Assembly: GCF_042850945.1 (NCBI RefSeq)
Contig: NZ_AP031496.1
Coordinates: 4,092,001 to 4,156,000, forward strand
Direction: 5' to 3'
Length of the DNA stretch: 64,000 nucleotides
Source: Halioxenophilus aromaticivorans
Lineage (GTDB): Bacteria; Pseudomonadota; Gammaproteobacteria; Pseudomonadales; Cellvibrionaceae
The notes beneath the pieces are model-generated. The model was not told where the DNA came from. It made no database searches and saw nothing but the letters and a program-made list of their open reading frames with translations. Positions 35,580 through 42,971 of this stretch are shown in pieces; position 1 is the first letter of the stretch, and each line of letters opens with the position of its first letter. The position numbers and the translations under genes are program-made.

Positions 35580-36341
35580 CTAGGTAGCGTTGCCGCCGTC
35601 AACCATATACACAGAGCCGGTACAATAACTGCTCTCATCAGAGGCTAAAAACAGCATCAGGTTGGCCACTTCGTCTACCTTACCGTAACGCCCCATGGGG
35701 GTTATTGCCTCTAATTGATTACGGAAATCGTTGGCGCTGCCGGGCACCAGCCCCTCAGCTATGGAGTCCATCATGCGTGTTTCGATGGGGCCGGGGTTCA
35801 CGGTATTCACTCGGATATTGTATTTAGTGCACTCCAGGGCCGCGCAGCGCATCATGCCAATAACCGCGTGTTTACTGGTGTTATAGGGCACCATGCCCGC
35901 TGCGCCTTTAACACCAGCACCAGAGGACGTAATCACAATACTGCCGCCACCGGCGTCTTTCATGGCCGGGATAACATAGCGCAGCCCCAACCAAACGCCC
36001 TTAACGTTAACATCCAAAACTTTCATGAGGTTATCAACGTCGGAATCGATGATCTCGCCCATTTTTCCTTCAATACCGGCATTAGCCACAAAAACGTTGA
36101 TGCCGCCGAAGGTTTCGACGGTGCTACTGGCCAACGACTTCACCTGCTGTTCATCGCTCACATCCACGGCCATATAAGCGACCTTATCGGTGGCCAGCTC
36201 TTTAGCCACTGCGGCAAGGCGCTCTTCGTCCATATCCGCCATCATCACATTAGCGCCTTCTTGTAAAAAACGCTTCACTGCCGCTAGGCCAATGCCTCCG
36301 GCAGCACCGGTGATCAGGGCCGTTTTGTTTTCGAGTCTCAC
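35580..36341 (-). CDS. SDR oxidoreductase 7 of 8 in array
   Basis: A 253-aa SDR beginning with GTG at 36341, supported by AAGGAG seven bases upstream. TGAAGGIG (11-18), ANAG (86-89), Ser139/140 and Y153-NTS-K157 are present; Asp36 fits NAD. It ends YMVDGGNAT. It lies 36 bp after SDR 8 and 101 bp before SDR 6. Confidence 0.92.
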   Translation of the reverse strand: MRLENKTALITGAAGGIGLAAVKRFLQEGANVMMADMDEERLAAVAKELATDKVAYMAVDVSDEQQVKSLASSTVETFGGINVFVANAGIEGKMGEIIDSDVDNLMKVLDVNVKGVWLGLRYVIPAMKDAGGGSIVITSSGAGVKGAAGMVPYNTSKHAVIGMMRCAALECTKYNIRVNTVNPGPIETRMMDSIAEGLVPGSANDFRNQLEAITPMGRYGKVDEVANLMLFLASDESSYCTGSVYMVDGGNAT

Positions 36342-36377
36342 AGGGATCTCCTTCCTATTTTTTCTTTTAATAACCCG

Positions 36378-37187
36378 TTAAGCCGGCACTTCGCCTGCAG
36401 CCACCATAGCTTGGTGCATTTCGGCACCGCGTGGATTACGGCGTAAACATAGACCACCATTTACCTGTAAGTTTTCACCGGTCATAAAACATTCGTCACT
36501 GGCGAGATAAACCGCCGCCGCTGCAATATCCTCGCTGGTGCCAATGCGCTCCAGCGGGTAGCACTTGCGGAACTCCTCTACCAAAGCCTTACTTTGCATG
36601 GCATCGGATGTCATAGGCGTGTGGGTTAACCCCGGAGAAATACTGTTGGCGCGAATACCCTGGTGACCAAACTCATTGGCAACGGTGCGTATTACGTGGT
36701 CGGTACCGGCTTTGGTGCCCATATAAGCTGCGTGGTTATCTAACATAATTTTGGCGGTCGCCGAAGATATTTGAATGATTGAACCACCGGTAGACTGCAT
36801 TGCTGTAACCACCTTCTGCAGCCACATAAAGGGACCTTTAAACTGCAAGCCAATGATTTTGTCGAGGTCTTCTTCTGTATTTTCCGTTAGGGGTACAAGT
36901 AGGCCCCATCCGGTACAATTCAATGCAATGTCCAATTTGCCATGGCGATCGAGGATGGTGTCCACCATGGTATTGATGGAGCTCTTTTGGCTGATATCAC
37001 AAAGAACGTAGTCACCTTGAATTTCGTCAGCCAAGGCTTGTAGCTCTTGTTCATTGCGACCGGAAACAACAACCTTGGCACCTTCTGCGGCGAAACGGCG
37101 GGCAATAACCTGCCCCATGTTATCTTTACCCGCAGCACCGATGATGGATGCCACTTTACCTTGTAAGCGACCTTGAGACAGACTCAT
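36378..37187 (-). CDS. SDR oxidoreductase 8 of 8 in array, atypical subgroup
   Basis: A 269-aa SDR, first gene of the array by transcription. The loop is GAAGKDNMG, NNAG is replaced by NCTG (90-93), and Ser141/142 and Y155-MGT-K159 are kept. Arg44 after strand 2 favours NADPH. The extended tail GGLCLRRNPRGAEM matches that of SDR 3. A GAGG site lies 11 bases before ATG. The 400-bp region upstream carries AAAGACA and TGTCTTT half-sites at 37432-37438 and 37454-37460. Confidence 0.9.
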   Translation of the reverse strand: MSLSQGRLQGKVASIIGAAGKDNMGQVIARRFAAEGAKVVVSGRNEQELQALADEIQGDYVLCDISQKSSINTMVDTILDRHGKLDIALNCTGWGLLVPLTENTEEDLDKIIGLQFKGPFMWLQKVVTAMQSTGGSIIQISSATAKIMLDNHAAYMGTKAGTDHVIRTVANEFGHQGIRANSISPGLTHTPMTSDAMQSKALVEEFRKCYPLERIGTSEDIAAAAVYLASDECFMTGENLQVNGGLCLRRNPRGAEMHQAMVAAGEVPA

Positions 37188-37593
37188 GATAGATAGACCT
37201 CGATTTGATTATAATTATTTAACGGGTTTTACTGTTATTGTGGTGCAGGCTTAATAATGACATCAGTAACAAAGTCTCCAACATCAATAACGCTAAGCAG
37301 CACACTGATTTTGTCTGAGCGGTATCATCTAGGTGATTTCGCTCGGATTAAAAGTCATCGATGTAACAGTCATTCGACGGCTTAGAGCTAAGATCAGAAC
37401 CAACATTAGAACCAACATTAGAAACAACAATAAAGACACAAAACAATCTCTCTTGTCTTTTTAATGTTGCCGTAAAAAAAAACGAATAGCAACACTAAAA
37501 GCCACAACACGGCGCAGGGTAAAAAAGCCTATTGTTAACAATAGGTATGAGTGCTCCGCGTATCATTTCATAGAGTTATATAAGAGGTTAACA
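37188..37593. other. Divergent control region, SDR array / MDR gene
   Basis: 406 bp without a gene. It contains paired AAAGACA (37432-37438) and TGTCTTT (37454-37460) half-sites, a short direct repeat of AACCAACATTAGA near 37398-37425, and the lux-box-like palindrome at 37528-37545. Confidence 0.5.
37528..37545. promoter_or_regulatory. Perfect 18-bp palindrome of lux-box form (CT-N12-AG)
   Basis: CCTATTGTTAACAATAGG is its own reverse complement and contains CT, twelve bases and AG, the minimal pattern of LuxR-type binding sites. It is 48 bp upstream of the MDR ATG at 37594. The next gene downstream of that MDR, convergent to it, encodes a LuxR-type regulator. Binding is inferred. Confidence 0.55.
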
Positions 37594-38631
37594 ATGACCA
37601 AAACTCAGCACATCACCGCCCGGCATGTGGTAATAAAAAGCCGGCCCGACAGCGCCTTAATGCCCGAGCATTTTGAAATTACAGAAACACAGCTGCCAGC
37701 GTTAAAACCTGGCGAGTTCCTAATATGCAATCACATTCTTTCTTTGGATGCCGGGTTTCGCCAGTGGATGAACGCCGGCGCATCTGACAATTACCTCTCA
37801 GAGATGCCCTTGGGCGAAGCCGTGCAAAGTATCATACTAGGCCAGGTGGTGGACTCCTTAAACGAAGATTATCCCACGGGGGTTTACGTGGTTGGGCGTA
37901 CCGCTTGGCAAGACTACAGCATCGCCGATGGTAGCGATTTAATGTCCATCATCGATATTGATAACGGCGTATCACCGGAACAGTATTTGAGCGCCCTGGG
38001 CCCATCCGGCATGACGGCATACTTTGGTTTAACCGGCATTGGCCAACCCACAGCCTGCGATACCATTGTGGTCAGTGCAGCAGCCGGCGGCGTGGGTAGC
38101 TTGGTAGGGCAAATGGCCAAAATCTTAGGATGTAAAACCATAGGCCTAACCAGCTCCGATGAAAAATGCCAATGGTTAACCACCGAGCTCGGCTACGACA
38201 TTGCCATTAATTACCGATCCGCAACGCCTTTACTGGAGCAAATTCAACAAGCCGCCCCGGACGGGGTAGATATCTATTTTGATAACGTCGGCGGCGAAAT
38301 GCTGGATACCATCATGCAGCATTTAGCACTCAACGCCCGCTTGGTTTTATGTGGTGCCATTTCTCAATACGACGCTGACAAAGACACGGGTATTTACAAC
38401 CTATGGCAACTGGTGACCAAACGCGCCCGCGCCGAAGGCTTTATGTTCTCAGACTATGTGGACCAATACCCTCAGGCCAGCCAGCAATTGGCACAGTGGA
38501 TCAACGATGGGCTGCTTAAAGCGCCGCTAAATTTAAGCTACGGATTGGAAGCCACAGCACAGAGTTTTTGCGATATGTTAGAAGGCAAAAATACCGGCAA
38601 AAGCCTTGTGATACTAAAAACCCCGCAATAG
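37594..38631 (+). CDS. NADP-dependent MDR oxidoreductase (CurA-like), third copy
   Basis: The 345-aa protein has the CurA-type layout: SLDAGFRQWM where the relatives have SLEPAxRGWL, AAAGGVGSLVGQMAK as nucleotide loop and DNVGGEML. It is a probable NADPH-dependent enone reductase of the cytoplasm. AGAGG lies six bases before ATG. It is transcribed alone, from a promoter next to a lux-box-like palindrome, and is the only plus-strand gene between 29440 and 48347. Its stop codon TAG lies in the loop of the terminator. Confidence 0.9.
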   Translation: MTKTQHITARHVVIKSRPDSALMPEHFEITETQLPALKPGEFLICNHILSLDAGFRQWMNAGASDNYLSEMPLGEAVQSIILGQVVDSLNEDYPTGVYVVGRTAWQDYSIADGSDLMSIIDIDNGVSPEQYLSALGPSGMTAYFGLTGIGQPTACDTIVVSAAAGGVGSLVGQMAKILGCKTIGLTSSDEKCQWLTTELGYDIAINYRSATPLLEQIQQAAPDGVDIYFDNVGGEMLDTIMQHLALNARLVLCGAISQYDADKDTGIYNLWQLVTKRARAEGFMFSDYVDQYPQASQQLAQWINDGLLKAPLNLSYGLEATAQSFCDMLEGKNTGKSLVILKTPQ

Positions 38632-38643
38632 CGGGGCTTTTAG
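38616..38643. terminator. Bidirectional terminator containing the MDR stop codon
   Basis: CCCCGC-AATA-GCGGGG (38621-38636) with T residues on the plus side and the A-run (T on minus) on the other. It serves the MDR gene and the convergent luxR-type gene. The TAG at 38629-38631 overlaps loop and stem. Confidence 0.85.
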
Positions 38644-38659
38644 ATTCACAATGATCATT

Positions 38660-39427
38660 CTAGAAACAAGAACTTATCAGCCCCATGCTGCAGGCTTTCG
38701 CCACGGCATGGGTGCGGTTGCTGGCATTTAACTTACTGATTGCGTTACGCAAATGGAAACGAGAAGTGGCCTGCGAGCGCCCTAAAATCATACCGATTTC
38801 TTCTTCGGTTTTGCCACGGCTGGCCCATGTTAAGCACTCCAACTCACGGGCCGTCAGATTCACTTTATCGCTGGGCTTCTCAGGCTGAATATGATCGTAA
38901 CGCTCATCAAACCACTGTACGTAGTAATGGGCCGCTAAAAATAAAAGATCCCGATGATCGCTATACAGCTGCTGGGCTTGATCTTTAGAGCGCGATATCC
39001 AGGTTACGTAAGCCGCCCTGCCCTGGGGGCGATGCACAGGCACGGTAACGCCTGCGCCGGAGTAGGAACTGTAATGGCGTAGCGCGTTTTTTTGCTCCTC
39101 GCGTAATGCGCCCACATCCCAGGCCTCAGAGCCGCCCACATCCCAATAAAACGGGGCCATGGTGCGCTTACAGGCCTGGGTGACCGGGCAGTCTTCCGCC
39201 AACCGTCGATTTTCCCACTCGGTTAAAATATCTGGCGACCAGCCCATACTGCGAGCTAAATACTGGCCCTTTTCATCCACCGGCAAATGGTGGTTACTGA
39301 TATCAGCATTAAAAGCCACCTCGTCCCAGCCGATATACTGCGCCATTTGTACGAGACACTGGCCGCTTGCTGCCAGGTTTTGGTTTACTAACGCGTGCTT
39401 GAAATCGTCTAACATTGCTTGTGCCAT
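38660..39427 (-). CDS. LuxR-family regulator with autoinducer-binding-like domain (orphan)
   Basis: A 255-aa protein from ATG at 39427 (AAAGG nine bases upstream; a GTG nine bases earlier would overlap that site). The N-terminal half fits the autoinducer-binding domain: WSPDILTEWENRRL, EDCPVTQ, FYWDV and late YVTWISR strands. The C-terminus is a LuxR HTH (LTARELECLTWASRGKTEEE and SRFHLRNAISKL). At the usual Asp-Pro pair of acyl-homoserine-lactone receptors there is Cys-Pro, and the expected Tyr after the first Trp is Arg, so the ligand may not be a standard AHL. No luxI-type synthase is in the window. It probably controls the adjacent MDR gene and perhaps the cluster. Confidence 0.85.
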   Translation of the reverse strand: MAQAMLDDFKHALVNQNLAASGQCLVQMAQYIGWDEVAFNADISNHHLPVDEKGQYLARSMGWSPDILTEWENRRLAEDCPVTQACKRTMAPFYWDVGGSEAWDVGALREEQKNALRHYSSYSGAGVTVPVHRPQGRAAYVTWISRSKDQAQQLYSDHRDLLFLAAHYYVQWFDERYDHIQPEKPSDKVNLTARELECLTWASRGKTEEEIGMILGRSQATSRFHLRNAISKLNASNRTHAVAKACSMGLISSCF

Positions 39428-39455
39428 CACAGTCACCTTTTATTATTATCAATGT

Positions 39456-39469
39456 CAGGGTAATCCCTG
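39456..39469. promoter_or_regulatory. Palindrome upstream of the luxR-type gene
   Basis: CAGGG-TAAT-CCCTG, a perfect 5-4-5 repeat, 29-42 bp upstream of the regulator ATG. It could be an autoregulatory operator or a site for the TetR protein encoded just upstream. It does not have the CT-N12-AG spacing. Confidence 0.4.
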
Positions 39470-39485
39470 TACTGGTACTACTTGC

Positions 39486-40145
39486 TCATACTTCTACTAC
39501 ATCTTGCGTGAGTTCTTCTTTTTTGCTGCTTAAATTAGCTAAGGCGTACATCGCCTCTATGTTATCCGCTAGAGCGGACAACACCTGGTCGATCCGTTTT
39601 TGATCGATCACCTGTAACGGGCTACTCACCATGCCTAGTAAGGGTAAATGCACTAGATCGTGGGCAGTCTCGAGTAATTGGCTGTCTTGCCACTGGGGAA
39701 AGAGCACCCGAATCAACGATAAAAAATGCCGCTCGAATTCATCCACCAACGGCTGCAAGATCGCCTGAAGATCTTTGTCGGTTCTCGACGCAGTGACCAC
39801 CTCCATAAAGGCAATGGACGCAGGTAGATTGACATATTGCCATGTCCGCTCGATACATCGCTCAATAGCCGCCCGGGTCATTCCACCCGACACATCACCG
39901 ATATTGGACATTAAACGGCGATATTCAGCCAACCTAATTTGATGAATGTGCTCTATGGTTGACTCCAACACAGAGGCTCGCGACGGAAAATGATGCATCA
40001 TCGCCCCCCTGGACACATCCGCATACTGAGCAATCATTGCCGTGGTTGTTCGGCAGTAGCCAAAGTCAATAAAACAGCGAATGGCAGAGTCCAAAATCAA
40101 TTTTCGAGTCTGTTCACTTTTTATGGCTTGTTTACTGATGGTCAT
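39486..40145 (-). CDS. TetR/AcrR-family regulator
   Basis: About 219 aa, with a TetR HTH (SEQTRKLILDSAIRCF; TTAMIAQYADVSRGAMMHHF). Its ligand domain is clearly related to the TetR protein at 47114-47809: both have VSRGAMMHHFPSR, EYRxLMS, YVNLP, ASRTD and an F-P-x-W block. ATG at 40145 is used, with a GTG one codon earlier possible; the ribosome site AAGGG is unusually close. It probably represses genes of this island in response to a pathway acyl-CoA or substrate, as TetR regulators of catabolic clusters often do. Confidence 0.87.
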   Translation of the reverse strand: MTISKQAIKSEQTRKLILDSAIRCFIDFGYCRTTTAMIAQYADVSRGAMMHHFPSRASVLESTIEHIHQIRLAEYRRLMSNIGDVSGGMTRAAIERCIERTWQYVNLPASIAFMEVVTASRTDKDLQAILQPLVDEFERHFLSLIRVLFPQWQDSQLLETAHDLVHLPLLGMVSSPLQVIDQKRIDQVLSALADNIEAMYALANLSSKKEELTQDVVEV

Positions 40146-40197
40146 CACCCTTCAGGTATAGGATCCGTAAAGGGGTGGCTCACCACCCCACGATCAA

Positions 40198-40956
40198 TTA
40201 ACCTAACCGCACCGAGTGTCCAGCATCAATGGTAAACACTGAGCCACTCATATAGCTGGACGCATCACTGGCCAACAGCAGTATTTGCCCGTCTAACTCG
40301 CTCAATACACCCAAACGGCCCAAAGGCAAACTGGCCACATCTTTTTTACCCGCTTCGGTCTCGTAGTAATCCGCCGTCATATCGGTGAATAAATACCCCG
40401 GCGCAATAGCATTAACTCGAATATTATGACTTGCCAGCTCCTGGGCCATGATCTTAGTCAGTTGGTTCACACCGGCCTTAGACGCACCGTAATGGGTTAA
40501 ACCAGGAAAACTGCGGTCACCAATGATGGACGAGATATTGATAATACTGCCTTCAACACCCGCCGCTACCATGCGCTGTGCAGCTTCTTGGCCAACCTGC
40601 CAAACGCCGTTTAAATTCACATCAATGACATTCTGCCAAACCGATTCTTGCATTTCCAAAAACGGCTGACCACCGGTAGCGCCCGCGTTACAGACTACGA
40701 CACTGGGTACCCCGAAGGCCTCAGCGGCGGCGTCAAATGCGGCCTTTACCGTGCCGCGGTCGGTTACATCCATGGCCACGGCAATGGCTTTGCCGCCCTC
40801 ACTTTCAATTCGCTCCACTAATGTGTTGAGCCGATCTAAACGTCTTGCGCCGCAAATCACGGATGCGCCCGCTTTGGCAAACATTTCAGCGAGATGTTCG
40901 CCCACACCACTGGACGCGCCGCTAATTAAAATAACTTTTCCATCTACGGAAACCAT
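40198..40956 (-). CDS. SDR oxidoreductase
   Basis: A 252-aa classical SDR outside the main array. SGASSGVG (12-19), CNAG (89-92), Ser142/143 and Y156-GAS-K160 are present. Arg38-Arg39 after strand 2 favour NADPH, in contrast with most array members. It ends FTIDAGHSVRLG. It lies 57 bp downstream of another SDR and 52 bp before the TetR gene, in an operon-like minus-strand row that begins with the acyl-CoA dehydrogenases. Confidence 0.9.
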   Translation of the reverse strand: MVSVDGKVILISGASSGVGEHLAEMFAKAGASVICGARRLDRLNTLVERIESEGGKAIAVAMDVTDRGTVKAAFDAAAEAFGVPSVVVCNAGATGGQPFLEMQESVWQNVIDVNLNGVWQVGQEAAQRMVAAGVEGSIINISSIIGDRSFPGLTHYGASKAGVNQLTKIMAQELASHNIRVNAIAPGYLFTDMTADYYETEAGKKDVASLPLGRLGVLSELDGQILLLASDASSYMSGSVFTIDAGHSVRLG

Positions 40957-41013
40957 TATTGTTCTCTCTTATTGTCGGTTGGATGGAGCGCTGCTATAAG
41001 CAGCGCATGTGCA

Positions 41014-41775
41014 TTAATACTGAATGCGTTTAGTGAAGCTGCCATCGATAACAATATTCGCACCAGTGGTAAAACCAGCAATAGGACTCAGTAGTAACAG
41101 CACTTGGCTAGATACTTCTTCAGCTTTGCCTAACCGCCCAAATGGAATAGCCGCCTTGGTAGACTCATAAACCTCAGGCATAGCTTGTTTGATCTGATCC
41201 CAAGCGCCGTCTTTAATGAAAATAGGACCAGGGCTGACGGAATTAACACGGATACCTTGCGGCGCAAGCTGGTTTGCTAGGTTACCCATGTAATTAAGCA
41301 TGGCCGCCTTCATAGCGCCAAAAGGAACGGGGCCTGCAAAAGCCTCCAGCGCAGCGGTGGATGACAAGGCCACGATGGAACCACTGCTGGATTTTTCCAA
41401 ATAGGGCAAGACCGCGTTAACCGACTTCCACGTTGCCAATACATCGGTTTCAAAATTACGGCGCCAACCCGATTCTTCGACATCAGCCCCGCCAGCGCTG
41501 GCATTGGAAACAAAGCCATCGATTCCACCCAACGTTTCTGCGCAGCTTGCCACCCATTTTTCCAAAGATTCTGAGTCGGTGATATCAACTACCTCACCGT
41601 GTGCTTTCACCCCTAATGCCTGCATTTTTTCAACCGTTGCCTTTACCTCATCAGCATTGCGCGCGCAAATACCGACGTTACAACCTTCGTTGGCTAAAGC
41701 AGTAATAATATTTAAACCAATCCCCTTGGTAGAGCCAGTTACCAGTACGGACTTACCTTTAAGTTGAAGATCCAT
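41014..41775 (-). CDS. SDR-fold protein lacking the catalytic Tyr
   Basis: The 253-aa protein keeps TGSTKGIG (13-20), SNAS at the NNAG position (90-93), Ser139/140 and Lys156, but the expected active-site Tyr is Phe152 (codon TTT, in PFGAMKAAM). Related family members have PYGAMKAA there. Arg39 after strand 2 suggests an NADP-type pocket. The substitution should impair ordinary carbonyl reduction, so the protein may be inactive, regulatory or use altered chemistry. AGGAG precedes the ATG by five bases. It lies 54 bp after the acyl-CoA dehydrogenase gene at 41830. Confidence 0.87.
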   Translation of the reverse strand: MDLQLKGKSVLVTGSTKGIGLNIITALANEGCNVGICARNADEVKATVEKMQALGVKAHGEVVDITDSESLEKWVASCAETLGGIDGFVSNASAGGADVEESGWRRNFETDVLATWKSVNAVLPYLEKSSSGSIVALSSTAALEAFAGPVPFGAMKAAMLNYMGNLANQLAPQGIRVNSVSPGPIFIKDGAWDQIKQAMPEVYESTKAAIPFGRLGKAEEVSSQVLLLLSPIAGFTTGANIVIDGSFTKRIQY

Positions 41776-41829
41776 TGCCGCTCCTAATCATGTTTTTTGT
41801 TATGAATTATGTTGGTAAGTCACTACCAA

Positions 41830-42948
41830 CTATGAAACCTTTGCGTACTCGGCCAGGTGATAATCCCGAGCACCCAGGGTGTTATCGATAATGGCTAAGC
41901 GCTTAAAGAAATGGCCCACATTGAGCTCATCGGTAACGCCAATACCACCGTGCAGCTGAATCGCACTTTGGGTTACAAATCGCCCTGCACTGCCCACTTT
42001 AGCTTTTAATGCAGCAACAAACTGCGCGCTTCTTTCGCTGTTACTATCCAAATGCCAAGCACAGGCACACACCAGCGAGCGCGTAAGCTCAACTTGCATA
42101 AACATGTCTGCCATTCGGTGCCGTAAAACCTGAAACCGGCCAATGGGCTGGCCAAACTGATTGCGCTGGGCGGTATAAGCTACGGTTGCCTCCAACGCTG
42201 CCTCCATTGCGCCAAGCGCCTCTGAGGATAAGAACAATAAGGCCTGGTTCGATACTTTCTGAACGATCTTTTGCGTTTGTGTCGCCGGCGCCACCAAAGC
42301 AGACTCCAACACTTCAACGTCTTTTATCGTTAGCTCGCAGCCGGATTTTCCATCGTAGGTTTTATAGGATGTTTTACTGAGTCCCGCTGCGTCGGCAGGC
42401 ACCACCAGTAACAACTGGTCCTGGGTGTTTTCAAGCTGTGCCGTTACGATGTAGAAATCAGCACTAGCACCGTTCAACACAGTGTTCTTATTGCCGTTAA
42501 TGCTAAATCCATTTGCCGTTTTCTTGGCTGTGGTGGTAACGGAGGATAATGGCAATCCACAACCGCGCTCGGCGTAGGCAAAGGCACCCTGCTGGCTGCC
42601 ATCAATAATCCCACTGAGCAAGGTATCTTTCAGCTGGGCATTGTCACCGGCCTCTATTAACCCACCCGCCAGCACTACGGTTTCTAAGTAGGGTTCTATA
42701 ACTTGGTAGCGGCCAACTTTCTCTGCCAACAGCATAAGTTCCAGCGCGCCCCAACCAAAGCCGCCGCTATTTTCCGAAAAGGGCAATGCCAGCCATCCGA
42801 GCTCAGCAAAGGTTTGCCAAACTTCAGCGCTAAAGTTAGCGTCGCTTTTGACTGTTTTCTGACGAGCATCAAAGCTGTAGTTGTCACGTAAAAATTTATC
42901 TGCGCTGTCACGCAGCATAATTTGTTCTTCATTAAAATCGATATGCAT
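41830..42948 (-). CDS. Acyl-CoA dehydrogenase subunit, smaller partner
   Basis: The 372-aa protein is of the acyl-CoA dehydrogenase fold: the N-terminal helical domain starts FNEEQIMLRDSADKFL, a beta domain with NGNKNTVLNGASADFYIV follows, and the C-terminal helices carry the HGGIGVTDELNVGHFFKRL block. It lies 23 bp behind the second dehydrogenase gene. Adjacent pairs of about 370 and 400 residues are the hallmark of heterotetrameric ChsE/FadE-type enzymes that act on bulky steroid- or bile-acid-like CoA thioesters. The cofactor is FAD, and the reaction is alpha,beta-dehydrogenation of an acyl-CoA. The bulky substrate is inference from pairing. Confidence 0.88.
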   Translation of the reverse strand: MHIDFNEEQIMLRDSADKFLRDNYSFDARQKTVKSDANFSAEVWQTFAELGWLALPFSENSGGFGWGALELMLLAEKVGRYQVIEPYLETVVLAGGLIEAGDNAQLKDTLLSGIIDGSQQGAFAYAERGCGLPLSSVTTTAKKTANGFSINGNKNTVLNGASADFYIVTAQLENTQDQLLLVVPADAAGLSKTSYKTYDGKSGCELTIKDVEVLESALVAPATQTQKIVQKVSNQALLFLSSEALGAMEAALEATVAYTAQRNQFGQPIGRFQVLRHRMADMFMQVELTRSLVCACAWHLDSNSERSAQFVAALKAKVGSAGRFVTQSAIQLHGGIGVTDELNVGHFFKRLAIIDNTLGARDYHLAEYAKVS

Positions 42949-42971
42949 GTCGTTTACACCTGTGTTATTCG

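Noticed and set aside
38660..39427. Complete quorum-sensing system
   Set aside because: No autoinducer synthase gene is in the window and the receptor pocket departs from AHL receptors at conserved residues.
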